From Synanceia verrucosa (Eukaryota > Chordata > Actinopteri > Perciformes > Synanceiidae), in assembly GCA_029721515.1 (NCBI GenBank), contig CM056569.1, forward strand, positions 14,802,007 through 14,866,006: DNA of 64,000 nucleotides, given 5' to 3'. The notes under the pieces were generated by a model. It searched no databases, was not told the origin of the DNA, and saw only the letters and a program-made list of their open reading frames with translations. Position numbers and translations under genes: made by a program. How positions within the stretch are numbered: the stretch's first letter is position 1; every line of letters starts with the position of its first letter. Shown here in pieces: positions 12,185 to 21,620 of the stretch.

Positions 12185-13212
12185 TTAATACTTGATTGCA
12201 TAACCATTGTTTTTGATGACTGCAGCCATGCATCTTGGCATGCTCTCCACCAGCTTCTGACATTGTTCTGCTGTCACAGCAGCCCATTCCTGTTGGACAA
12301 ATTCAAACAAATTTTCTTTGTTTTTGGGCTTGTGGTTCTCCATTTTGAGTTTGATGATTTTCCACAGGTTTTCAATTGGATTAAGATCTGGTGATTGAGC
12401 AGGCCAAGGCATGGTGCGAATGTTGTGGTTCTCCATCCAGGCTTTAACTGACCTTGCCGTGTGGCAAGGGGCATTGTCTTGTTGGAAAATCCAGTCATTC
12501 GAGGCAGGAAAGAGTTTTCCAGCTGATGGAAGAAGACTGTTTTCAAGGGTAGTCCTGTACTTGACCTGGTTCATTCGGCCTTCACACAATTGCATTTGCC
12601 CTGTTCCACTCAGACTGAAACAACCCCAGATCATGACTGATCCACCCCATGTTTTACTGTAGGGGCAAGACAGTCTGGGTTGTAAGCTTCTCCAGGCTTC
12701 CTCCTAACCAGTAAGTTGGCTGGAGTGGGCATCAATTCAAAATTGGATTCATCACTGAAGAGAACCTTAGCCCAATCATCAACAGTCCAATCCTTGTGGT
12801 CTCGAGCAAAGAGTAACCGGGCCTTCCTCTGCCTTTCATTGATGAAGGGCTTCTTGCGTGCTCTGTGTGACTTCAAACCAGCTTCAACAAGTCGGTTTCG
12901 AACTGTCCTTGCCGAGCAAGTCACATTTCTCGACAGTGCCCACTCATTTTTAAGGTCCCTGGAGGTCTGACGGCGATTCCTGACACAGGAACGGATGAGT
13001 GCACGGTCATCTCGTGGGGTAGAAAGACGCGTTTCCTGCCACGGCCAGGTAGCAATTTGGTAGTGCCATGTTCAGCTTGTTTTTTTGTTGTAATGAACGG
13101 CTGTCTTGGAGATCTTCAGTTTTTTCGCTACCTGTCTCTCACTCATGCCAATTTCCAGCAGTGCCAAGATGGCTGCCTTTGTTGCTTCACATAATTCTTT
13201 TGTTTTAGGCAT
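12185..13212 (-). pseudogene. Tc1-type DD34E transposase, three frameshifts
   Basis: This gene would encode a cut-and-paste transposase of about 340 residues, the usual Tc1 length. The start ATG at 13210-13212 opens a helix-turn-helix region (MPKTKELCEATK...). A GRGRKR AT-hook-like linker follows, then a second DNA-binding domain. The catalytic triad is visible as FSDES, QQDNAPCH and SPDLNPIENLW, with 34 residues between the second D and the E. The reading frame is broken three times. An A7 run at 13080-13086 leads to a stop at 13072-13074. An extra base lies near 13022-13026. A lost G in the run at 12645-12648 leads to a stop at 12631. The catalytic part survives as two ORFs (12631 to about 13021, and 12185-12634). 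The stop is at 12185-12187. The element lies alone with no partner genes. It is non-functional as read, unless the short indels are sequencing errors. Confidence 0.92.
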
Positions 13213-13433
13213 TATGTGAGAGCTGACAACTTCTGAGTTGTGCTACGGCTTGAATGTAAGCAGGAAACCACTCTAGGCCTTTGCATGTGCAGTGCTGCTT
13301 GTGACATGAAATGGCCTCTTATATACCCTGGGAATCAATTAAGCTTAAGAATGTCAAATAGGACATAAAGTATTATGTGACCAGCTGCATTTTTTGTTGT
13401 GTTCATTGTATTATACGTTTAGTGGTACCAGAT

Positions 13434-13493
13434 ATTAGAATGAACAAGAAATTGAAGAAAACAAGGGTGGTCTAATAATTTTTTCCATGACTG
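13434..13493 (-). repeat. Tc1 terminal inverted repeat, right
   Basis: The inverted copy of the left end, closing with CCATGACTG directly before the TA target duplication. Confidence 0.9.
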
Positions 13494-13769
13494 TATATAC
13501 ATATATTACCTTCTCACTGTTGAGTCAGTAGTGATGGAATTATGGTTTCTGTTCAAAAATGTGATCCAGATTCAACAAAAGACTTAATTTGGAGATTTTC
13601 AAAACACTTCTGAATGTTTTTATCTGTCATTGTTTCCATAGATTACATTGCTATGAATGACTGAATAATCAATAATAGATTAATTTCTTATTCCTATCCT
13701 GAAAATGTGTTCTCACACTGCCACTGCACACATTATAGCATTTATTTCAATACTTCACACACTATATAA

Positions 13770-14700
13770 ATGAGACATTCACTATATATCTGCATTAATA
13801 TTGGTATTGGCCTACCTTCCTCATTATATCAGCCTAAGTCTGAAAATTGGGACGATATTAACAACCAACGTTTATTTCCATCTCGTTGCTGTTTGTGTGT
13901 GTCGGGAGAAGGAGAGAGTGGGGGAGGGGGATTTGTCCATGCTGTATTAGTTTCGGCAGTGTCAGTGAAGCAAACGCAGCAAAGGATTGTGGGTGTTAAA
14001 CTAAAGAGGAGAAAAAATGTCAGCGGTGTGGTCATTTTTCACCGTGTCATAATTTATAATAAGGTGACCAGATGTCCCTGATTTCTGGCCACAGTCCGTT
14101 TTGGATGACCAGTCCCTGGTTAAAAGTGTCCCCAAAAACGTCTCAGATTTCAGCGTTTTATGATTGAGAAAAAAAAATGTCATGTGTTGACTAGAACAAT
14201 GGTTATTACGGTAGCTGGGTAGGAAACGTGAGTGAGCATGCTCAGACAACACTTACTACAGTATTCAGGTAAGAAAAGTAGAAAGTCTGAGGGGGCACGT
14301 TGACTAGAATGACAGTCATTACGGTATCCAGTCGCTACCATAATAACAGGTATTATGTCTCTGGATTTAATTTCAGAAATGTTGTCACCTGAATTTATGA
14401 TCCAAACCAAAAAGGAGGTTTGTATGTTGAGGGAGTTAAACTGAACTTTAATTTAGTTACACACTGATAAAAATAGTAAAAGTAATTGCTAAAGCCCTGT
14501 AACCTGGTTATCTGGAAGTTTTAAAAGTCAAAGAAGAATAAAAAGTTTGCATAAATATGTCTGAAATATGTTTTCAGTTTTTCACTTATATTGATATCAG
14601 TAAATGTTGGTTATCGGCCATAACAGCAATATTAATATCAGATACCGGTATCGGCCAATATTTTTATGTCAGTGCATCCCTAATATCAATGTACTGTGTA
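13770..14700. repeat. Composite degenerate repeat region
   Basis: Left and right edges carry 'attaatattggtattggcc' and 'ataccggtatcggccaatat...gcatccctaat' type sequence, which I recognise from dispersed vertebrate repeats with CGATATCGG-rich ends. Inside, around 14063-14150, is another repeat-like block ('gaccagatgtccctg', 'ccagtccctgg'). Two partial direct repeats starting 'gttgactagaa' lie at about 14186 and 14299. Limits and class are uncertain. The 103-codon ORF at 13770-14081 shows no domain. Confidence 0.35.
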
Positions 14701-14775
14701 CATTGTGTGTGAACACATGAATTGAACTATAGATACAAGTTTCACATTTTGGTAATTATTATATGCAGATGATGC

Positions 14776-15250
14776 TTAACTCTTTGAGTGCCAGTCCCTT
14801 TTTAAAAATGAAACTTCCTTGTACCAGTATTTTTTGGTCATTTTGAGTCATATTTCTAGACCCACAGAATATTTTGTACTATGACTCTGAAAACACCGAA
14901 CAGCTAAAATGAAAGAGATTCTCTATTTCATTTGTTTTTACCTTGTTCTATTCTTGTTTTATCAGAGGTAGAGTAGAGGACACTTTCACCAAAATCACCA
15001 CTTTTTGTCCAGATTCTGTTTTGCTCTCTAATCTCAATCATCTCAACTTCCTGCTTTGATCTTTGTGGTGTATACCATCTCTTTATGTCCTGACTACAAA
15101 TCCCAGAAGCCCCAAAATTACTCACAGGCTGTGTGAGAGCGCTCTTTTGTACCTGCAACCAAAAAAGAAAGACAAATACGTATGTTTTTGGCAGTCAAAT
15201 GTTTTATTTTAAAGGTCGTACACATAGATCTTTGGCACTCAAAGAGTTAA
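14776..15250 (+). mobile_element. TTAA-flanked piggyBac-like MITE, copy B
   Basis: A 475-bp element bounded by TTAA at 14776-14779 and 15247-15250, with 14-bp terminal inverted repeats CTCTTTGAGTGCCA. The TTAA target and end sequence fit the piggyBac superfamily. The interior is homologous to the reverse complement of copy A (3752-4171), so the two lie in opposite orientation about 10.6 kb apart. There is no transposase, hence non-autonomous. The 76-codon minus-strand ORF is incidental. Confidence 0.8.
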
Positions 15251-17014
15251 TTGTGTACACGTCGGATCTTTTATTTTGTTTTATTGTAGCCAGATAATTT
15301 AATTTATTCCTATCAATTCTTGTTACCATGGTCAGACTCGCTGTGACCCTGGATAAAGCGGTCGTTGTAGTCGTACAGGATTATGAACATGTGTTAAAGC
15401 CATGGTTTGTGTGTGGTATTACTGCCAGGCTGAGTTAGGAAGCTCCCTCCAATTTGCTGTTGGTCAGTGGCTCATGTTCCTTCCTCAAGCATAACCAATC
15501 CCTGCATCTAGCCTCTCTTTGTCCTACTGTTCTTTAATCCATCTACTTCATTGTCCCATATCTCTTGTTCACACTTCGTCACTCTAATCCCTTCTTCTGC
15601 TCTCGCTTTTAGCTTTTCAAGAGCACATTCTCCTTCTGTTTTGATTCAGCTCATGGTCTTTTCGTGTGGACTTTGACCTTCTGTTCTGAATTTCCATTTT
15701 CTTGTCTTCCCACATTGTTCTCTTCAGTTATTCCTCCACAGTACTCTTAGTTTTTCTGCCTTACTCCTTTCTCTTTCATCACTCTTTTTGCTTGTTTTTT
15801 TTTCGTTACGCCTCCATTGTTGCTGCCATACTGTCAGGTGCTTCTATATCACTACTTCCCTCTGGTCACATTTATTATGGCCTTTCCTCCCGTCACCCTC
15901 AGCTTCTGTATGTGCATACTGTGCTTATATATTATTACAATATGCACTATTACATCTCTGACCCTCAGTCAATGCATATTTAATCCCTAGCTTTAATTTC
16001 TTCAATCTTTCAATCTCTCTCTCTCTCTCTCTCTCTCACCTATGCACATGTTGACGGCTTGTCGCCGCGGTGACGTGACTGCGCAGAGGTGACACTGCGT
16101 CTGTCACTCTGACAGCTGGCATTTCACAGCAATCCACTCACTACGGCACTCGCATAGCAGACGGGAGATAGATGGAAAGAGATAGAAAGGGGCAGAGAGG
16201 GGGGTTGCATAAAGCAAAGATCAGCAAAACAATGAAATAAAACACTGCGACAGATGGACAGTTTTGCTTTAATAATTCTGCCCTCATCTTACCCTTGTCC
16301 ATGAAGATAAAGGTAAACCTCATAAGCTTAGTCTGCTGCTCCGTGCACAGAAAAAAATAATAAAAAGCAGGCTGTTTGAAGGACACAATGTGGTGCGTAA
16401 ATGCTAATTGGCCAGCTTTATTAATAAAACCATATGGTCCCATCCAAGATTTTTTGGGCCATATTGAATTGTAATTGAACAGTCTTACAGTATAAGTGCA
16501 GCTTGACAGGTCTGTCGGCCGGTACCAATTAGTGATGAAAAAGATGAGATAATCACAAGACAAAAGAGTCAAAAGGGTTTTATATTCCCCTTGATTTAAA
16601 TCAAGGATAAAATAATGATTAAGAAAGATCGCAGTAGCTGAGGAGGATCAGCATCTTATGTTCTGCATCGTCAGGCAGATGGTCAAACGCACCAAGACCA
16701 CTCTGTGCCACGACTCCTACAACATACAGCACTTGAGAGGAGGTCAGATTTGACACAAGTGGGAACATTTTGGACTGTTATCACTTAGAGGACACCTGTG
16801 CATAAGAGGCTTACTGTAGAAAATGCTGAAGAGCTGGGAAGGTCTGTGTGTATGTTTGCTATACAGTCTGCCTTCTGCCCAGCACTATGGATATATACGA
16901 GGCCATGGAGCTCCGTTACGTCCCGCATCCTGATGCTTCAGTGTTGCGTGTTACTACGTTGGCACTGAATCTTGGCAGTGGCCATAAATCATGTTCTCCA
17001 GCATCAAGGAAATG
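15251..17014. other. Noncoding stretch with a CT microsatellite
   Basis: The stretch at 15480-15850 is pyrimidine-rich on the plus strand. A (CT)n tract runs at about 16013-16037. From about 16380 to 16560 the sequence is balanced, with 'gctaattggccagctttattaat' style AT motifs, and could be a conserved noncoding block (inference). The 143-codon minus-strand ORF at 16141-16572 has no recognisable domain. Confidence 0.5.
16013..16037 (+). repeat. (CT)n microsatellite
   Basis: About twelve CT units. Confidence 0.95.
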
Positions 17015-17570
17015 TGTAACCCCTAATTTCCATTCAATGTGTCAATTTCCACTGAACGCAGAACGCTGCTGATGTGCCGACGCCTGCCGAAACAAATCGA
17101 CAGAGCTTCAATTTTTGTCGGACATCAGAGCACAGCGCATGAATTAAGCATAGAGCAGGTCATGTGGGACAGGAAGTCGTGAACAGACACAAAATAAAAC
17201 ATCCGGTTTATTTTCAAAATAAAATAATCCATGTTTGCAGCAGATCTTATAACTGATTTCCTTCTACTCAGTGGTAACAGGGTGGTTCTCTTTCACTGAT
17301 GCTCCGCTATATCACACGATTGTACATGACTTCACTAGATCTCGTTCCTGCGATTTCAGCTGTCCGGTGGAGCTGCAGCAGGAGCATCTGTGTCGTTCCA
17401 CATTCCAGTTTTAACATTGAGGATGCTTGTAGAAGTACATCAAACACAATCTCTACTGTGATTGCTGAAAAAGTTATTAAATTATTTGGGTCAATTTCAG
17501 CCAACTAGGTCCATCTTGGAGAGGCATATTTATTTGGGGGGGGAATTTCGGTCCTTACAACATTTGATTA
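17015..17570. repeat. Possible dispersed repeat, class unknown
   Basis: Contains CpG-bearing blocks ('gctgatgtgccgacgcctgccg', 'tgtccggtggagctgc') and ends in a G8-like run at about 17537-17545. I associate this mix loosely with fish DNA-transposon relics, but no terminal repeats or target duplication could be assigned. Overlapping ORFs on both strands (65-69 codons at 17299-17508) are probably chance. Confidence 0.2.
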
Positions 17571-19429
17571 TTTAATGCACCTTTAAAATGATGAATCTGT
17601 TTCAATATTAAGATCATTTTAAATTTGTCCACGGCAAAACAATATAGCTAATGCAGTTGGAAATGAATGGTTCTCTATATGTCACCTTGACAACAAGATA
17701 CAGTATATATCCTCTTTTGTGGACTGATCAGCATCACAAGCAAGTTCAACTGCTATACTAACCCCAGATATTGTCTTTATGCCCATTGTCTTTATAAAGC
17801 TCTTTGTGAGATCAATATCTAAACTGGTGTGTGTGTGTATTAATAAAACAATGACATTAACAGAGAAGAGCAGAGATTAGCAGAGAAAACCTATTGATTA
17901 CAAAAGACATTATTTTATTGGTTGGCTTTAGTATTGTTTCTTAGAATATGCAGCATATTAAACCTTATGGAATTATTGTTAAAACTAATGTATTGTTAAT
18001 CATCTTGAATGAGAAGCTCTACATAAAGTCCACTGGTGTAACAGCCTGGCATATAGTACTGAAAATAGTCTTTGGGGAAGAGTTAAGAACAAACAAGATA
18101 AAATGGGTAATTCTATCTACACCTCAGCTATGTGAAGAAAAGTTTGGAGTCGATTAAGAAAGCGAACAATCTCAGAGCTAAGGACATTTAAGTCATAACA
18201 GAAATAGAGATCCCCGGTGCACTAGAGAATGAAACTCAGAAAATAATGGAGAAAGGTGTCAGAAGATGAGTAAAAAGGTATAAATGGGCTACGAGAAAAT
18301 CAGAGCCATCTCATAGCAAATACACGAAAGAAATGAAACATGTGTGTCATGAGTGTCAGCTTGGACAAAGTTCCAGAAAGATCTCTGTCAAAAATAACCT
18401 TGCACTTGGGAAAATATCAGTCGTCTGAGAGCAACAAAGCAGGAATCATCTCATGAAATTCACACAGTGAAAGTCACTGAAAGTTAGGATGTTTTAGGAC
18501 CCAGAAAACAGCATCATTCCAGGCCAACATGGAAAACAAGATGCAAAAAGTCGTAAAACATTAAAGAGATCGTCCTCTCCAGGATCTGCGTCTGGTGGAG
18601 GGTTAACAGAACTGCTGCAGGTGTTGAGAGCTTTATATGAGGCTCGTGAAACTGGAAGAAAATATGCAGTAATTGTTGAAACTGAGAGTACAAGGAGGAC
18701 TTAATGCTGAAGAGGAGTCACTCTGTGAGACGCAAAGGCACTGGTTAATGTATAGCTAAAAGTTCAAAGACAAAAAACTGACGATGAACCAACTTCTTGA
18801 CACGTCTTAACAAAGTGAAGACCTGTCTGACTTCTCTGGGTGTACAGATGATCCAGATAAAAACATGCTGTGTAATAGACCTGCTGTCTGCATTGGATCA
18901 GCAACATACTGCCTTCTCTGTGTACATTTGTTTTTCCTCTGTGTTACCAAGTGCCACCAAAACTGAGTTGAAGCCCATTTTCAAGACATAATGGGCAAAA
19001 TTTAATATGCTTCACAACATTGGATTGGTACTTACCAAAGCATGACAGGGCCTGGAAATTGGTATCATGGCAGGGTGCACTCTCTCCTGTAGCATTCACA
19101 GTGACAACGGAGGTAATCATTAGAGGCTTTTTCTAACAGAAAGGAAACTTTCTCCAAAACAATGAGGCAAATATTCCACACAAGCTCTGCTCCAACATAC
19201 ATGAGACGCCAATTATGACACTTATTCTGGCAATTAAGCCAGATATTGCCTTCATTATTGTTTTTTTTCGGAAATGGTGCACTATTCTCAGAATAAATCA
19301 GTAGTATGTTTTGTGACATAAGTGTTGTGACATAAATATTTATCTGATACCCTGATATTTTTTACAAAATCTGAAAATAATTCTGAATGAACTGGGAACG
19401 AAGATATGAGGGTTTGACAACTGGAAACC
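17571..19429. other. Noncoding stretch, nothing recognised
   Basis: AT-rich sequence with short ORFs only. No repeat ends, RNA genes or exon-like segments were recognised. Confidence 0.5.
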
Positions 19430-19758
19430 AACAAATGATTCACCAAACTGCAAGTAACAAATCACAAGCACACACAAAGAGGAAAGAACACAAACTCTGA
19501 CCTCGGAAAGAAGGAAGCTTGACATGGACATGGAGGGACATGGATGTGGAAGAAGAACGAGCTGATAAAATACAAGACTATTTATACATGAGGGAACCAT
19601 GCACAGGTGGAAACAATCAGGGCGGGGACTGACAATCACAAAAAGCAGGAACTAGACCTACCAGAAGAGGACAAGACTTCAAAATAAAACAGGAACTGAC
19701 AAGACAATATGAAGACAAGACTGAAAGTAAATGTAAATGACAGGACATGACAACTGTC
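19430..19758 (-). repeat. Dispersed fish repeat family R1, copy 1
   Basis: Read on the minus strand this begins near 'catgtcctgtcattt', passes 'cttgtcttcatattg', 'cctgttttattttgaagtc', 'ctgattgtttccacctgtgc' and a 'gtataaatagtcttg' block. The same blocks occur at 39160-39302 (minus) and 46395-47300 (plus). I recognise the family as common in percomorph fish; no coding capacity is seen and its class is unclear. The 99-codon minus-strand ORF within it is incidental. Confidence 0.65.
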
Positions 19759-19863
19759 TTGCATTGGTACCCAAACCTTCTAGTGACACTGCTTGTACAC
19801 TGTCTTGTTAGTGTATATGTAGTTAAACTTAAACCATCCTCCCAGTCCTGTTACTCTATAACC

Positions 19864-20345
19864 TACAGTACTTAGCAGAAACCTGAACAGTGTGCAACAT
19901 ATGATGCCATCTTGAAATTAGGACGGAGAGGAATAGAGGTCAGACCACTGATGAATATTAATAAATGACAGATTTAGTGATATTTGCACAAACTATTTAT
20001 TTACCACCAAAAGAAAACAGCACAGCATGCCTGAAACACAGCAACCTTTAAAAAGTGAAACGAGAGAAAGGTGAGAAAATAGCTGGATCATGTACTCAAT
20101 ACAGTACTTATCAAGAGGAACCTCCTTAACAAACAATGTATGATGGGATTCCTGAAAAATATGACAGAGAGGAACAGAGATGAGATGACTATTCAAATGC
20201 ATAAATGACAGATATTTTCACAGACTATGTACTCACCACGATAAACACTCACCTTTGACCTCCTCCACAGCAACAATACTCAATATTAAAACTGAGTGAC
20301 AGCATCCTACAGTATGAGAGACAGTGAGAGGTTAAGGATGGAAGA
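19864..20345. repeat. Local tandem duplication, two units of about 240 bp
   Basis: Unit 1 (19864-20099) and unit 2 (20100-20345) share 'tacagtactta', then 'atgatg', 'acagagaggaa/acggagaggaa', 'ataaatgacagat', 'cacagcaac' and 'aaaa(c/t)agctg' in the same order and spacing of roughly 236-242 bp. They have diverged by many substitutions and small indels. No ORF of note runs through either unit. Confidence 0.6.
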
Positions 20346-20759
20346 AAACAGCTGTTAGTATATACTATACATCTGCCAAAGCACAGGGAATATCACCAGT
20401 TAATCTGGAACACTGGCCCACAGGTTGAGGTGACACTATCATAACATCACAGAAACCCCAGCATGCTAACTAATGTTAGCTAAATTGTTAAATCGCTGAC
20501 TTGTGCTGATTGTATTAAGAGTAAGCAAGCACAACAAAAATAAACTACACACAAACTTGATTCCTATCTGACCCAGCCAGACTGGCCGAAGAGGGAGGGG
20601 CAAGGGGCTATAATTGGACCCGCCCAGAATCAATCATGACTTATGGGCCGAACTACCATTTTGTGTACCAATAGGTACGCCACTACACTAATGGTTCATT
20701 AGTTTAAAAAATATATATCACCAGTCAAGCAATGTTGGTACCAGTCCATAAAACTGGGA
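20346..20759. other. Noncoding stretch, nothing recognised
   Basis: AT-rich sequence with 'gctaactaatgttagcta' style palindromic words near 20465 and a short CpG patch near 20583-20630. No gene. Confidence 0.4.
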
Positions 20760-21620
20760 TCTGTTCAATGAAGCCCATATGGAAATAACTTAAACTTGAA
20801 TTCTCTCCACCAGCCAGCAGGGGGCGATACTGGTGGTTTCAAAAAGAGGTCTGTTTGTATTTAAGTCTATGGGAAAATGAACCTTTTCTCTCCTCTGTAA
20901 ACACTATAAATATGAGTTTATGGTCTGAATGATTAATTTAAATAATGTCATAATACATCAGGATGTCCATTTACTGAATTACATTCAATGGCGAAAATAA
21001 CACATAAAGCAGGAGCAGCTTAGGGGTGTGGCTACTGTGTGATTGACAGGTCTCTGCTGCCAATCACATCCTGAAGAGGAGCAGCTCTGATGGTCTGAGC
21101 TCATGTTTCCTTCATCTCAGGAGTCACTGGCACCATTTACCAGTCAGTAACGTTATGTTGAGCCACAATTAGCGTTCCAGTTAATATCACAGTTCATGTG
21201 AATTACGAAGGCTCATCGCTAATTAAGCTAGTGCTAGCATTAGCTGATAACATAGCAGTTGCTATGCTAACGGTCCTGGTGTAATATACAGTATATCTCT
21301 GCCTACCTTCCTGTTTGTGAAGATCTGACCGAAGAACATATGGTACAGCATTTGGGTACACGCATACACTGTAGGCTATTATAGTCTTTAAGGAAAACTA
21401 AAGTTGGCACTAATGGAGTCAAAATACCCATCAGGGAGAATCTGAATAGATTCTGTTCTTGTAACTGTGAAGTAAAATTGTCTTTGTATGTTAATCCACT
21501 GAGGCAGCTGCTCCTCATAACTATGCACTTCTTGTATTAATTTCAAAGTAACAGCTGCTGCTACTGGAGACACAAAATACTTCACTTAATGTGCACCAGA
21601 GCATTTTTGGTGGATGAAGG
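20760..21620. repeat. Dispersed fish repeat carrying a CTCF-like core
   Basis: The block 'aacttgaattctctccaccagccagcagggggcg' and the following 'agtctatgggaaaatga' match a repeat I know from many percomorph genomes. It continues through 'tttccttcatctcaggag' and 'agcattagctgataac' blocks to about 21620, although the outer limits are not certain. ORFs of 65-71 codons on the minus strand are not meaningful. Confidence 0.55.
20814..20827 (+). promoter_or_regulatory. CTCF-like core motif
   Basis: The sequence CCAGCAGGGGGCGA matches the vertebrate CTCF core consensus CCASYAGRKGGCRS at nearly every position. It sits inside a dispersed repeat, so it may be one of many copies genome-wide. Occupancy is unknown. 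Confidence 0.45.

Larger units (their letters stand above)
11887..13493 (-). mobile_element. Complete Tc1/mariner element with broken transposase
   Basis: A 1607-bp element with terminal inverted repeats of about 60 bp beginning CAGTCATGG, flanked by TA dinucleotides at 11885-11886 and 13494-13495. This is the standard Tc1 insertion signature. The first 51 positions of the two ends are identical, with only two differences in the next nine or so, so both ends look structurally competent. The single gene lies on the minus strand and is inactivated by frameshifts. Length and TA target match the Tc1 family (about 1.6 kb). The copy could in principle still be moved in trans. Confidence 0.95.

Noticed and set aside
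12411..12970. Plus-strand ORFs of 83-84 codons inside the Tc1 element
   Set aside because: They are antisense shadows of the transposase frame.
13770..14081. 103-codon ORF as a gene
   Set aside because: It lies in composite repeat sequence and has no recognisable protein features.
16141..16572. 143-codon minus-strand ORF as a gene
   Set aside because: Phe/Tyr/Leu-rich chance composition, no domain, no splice-bounded structure.
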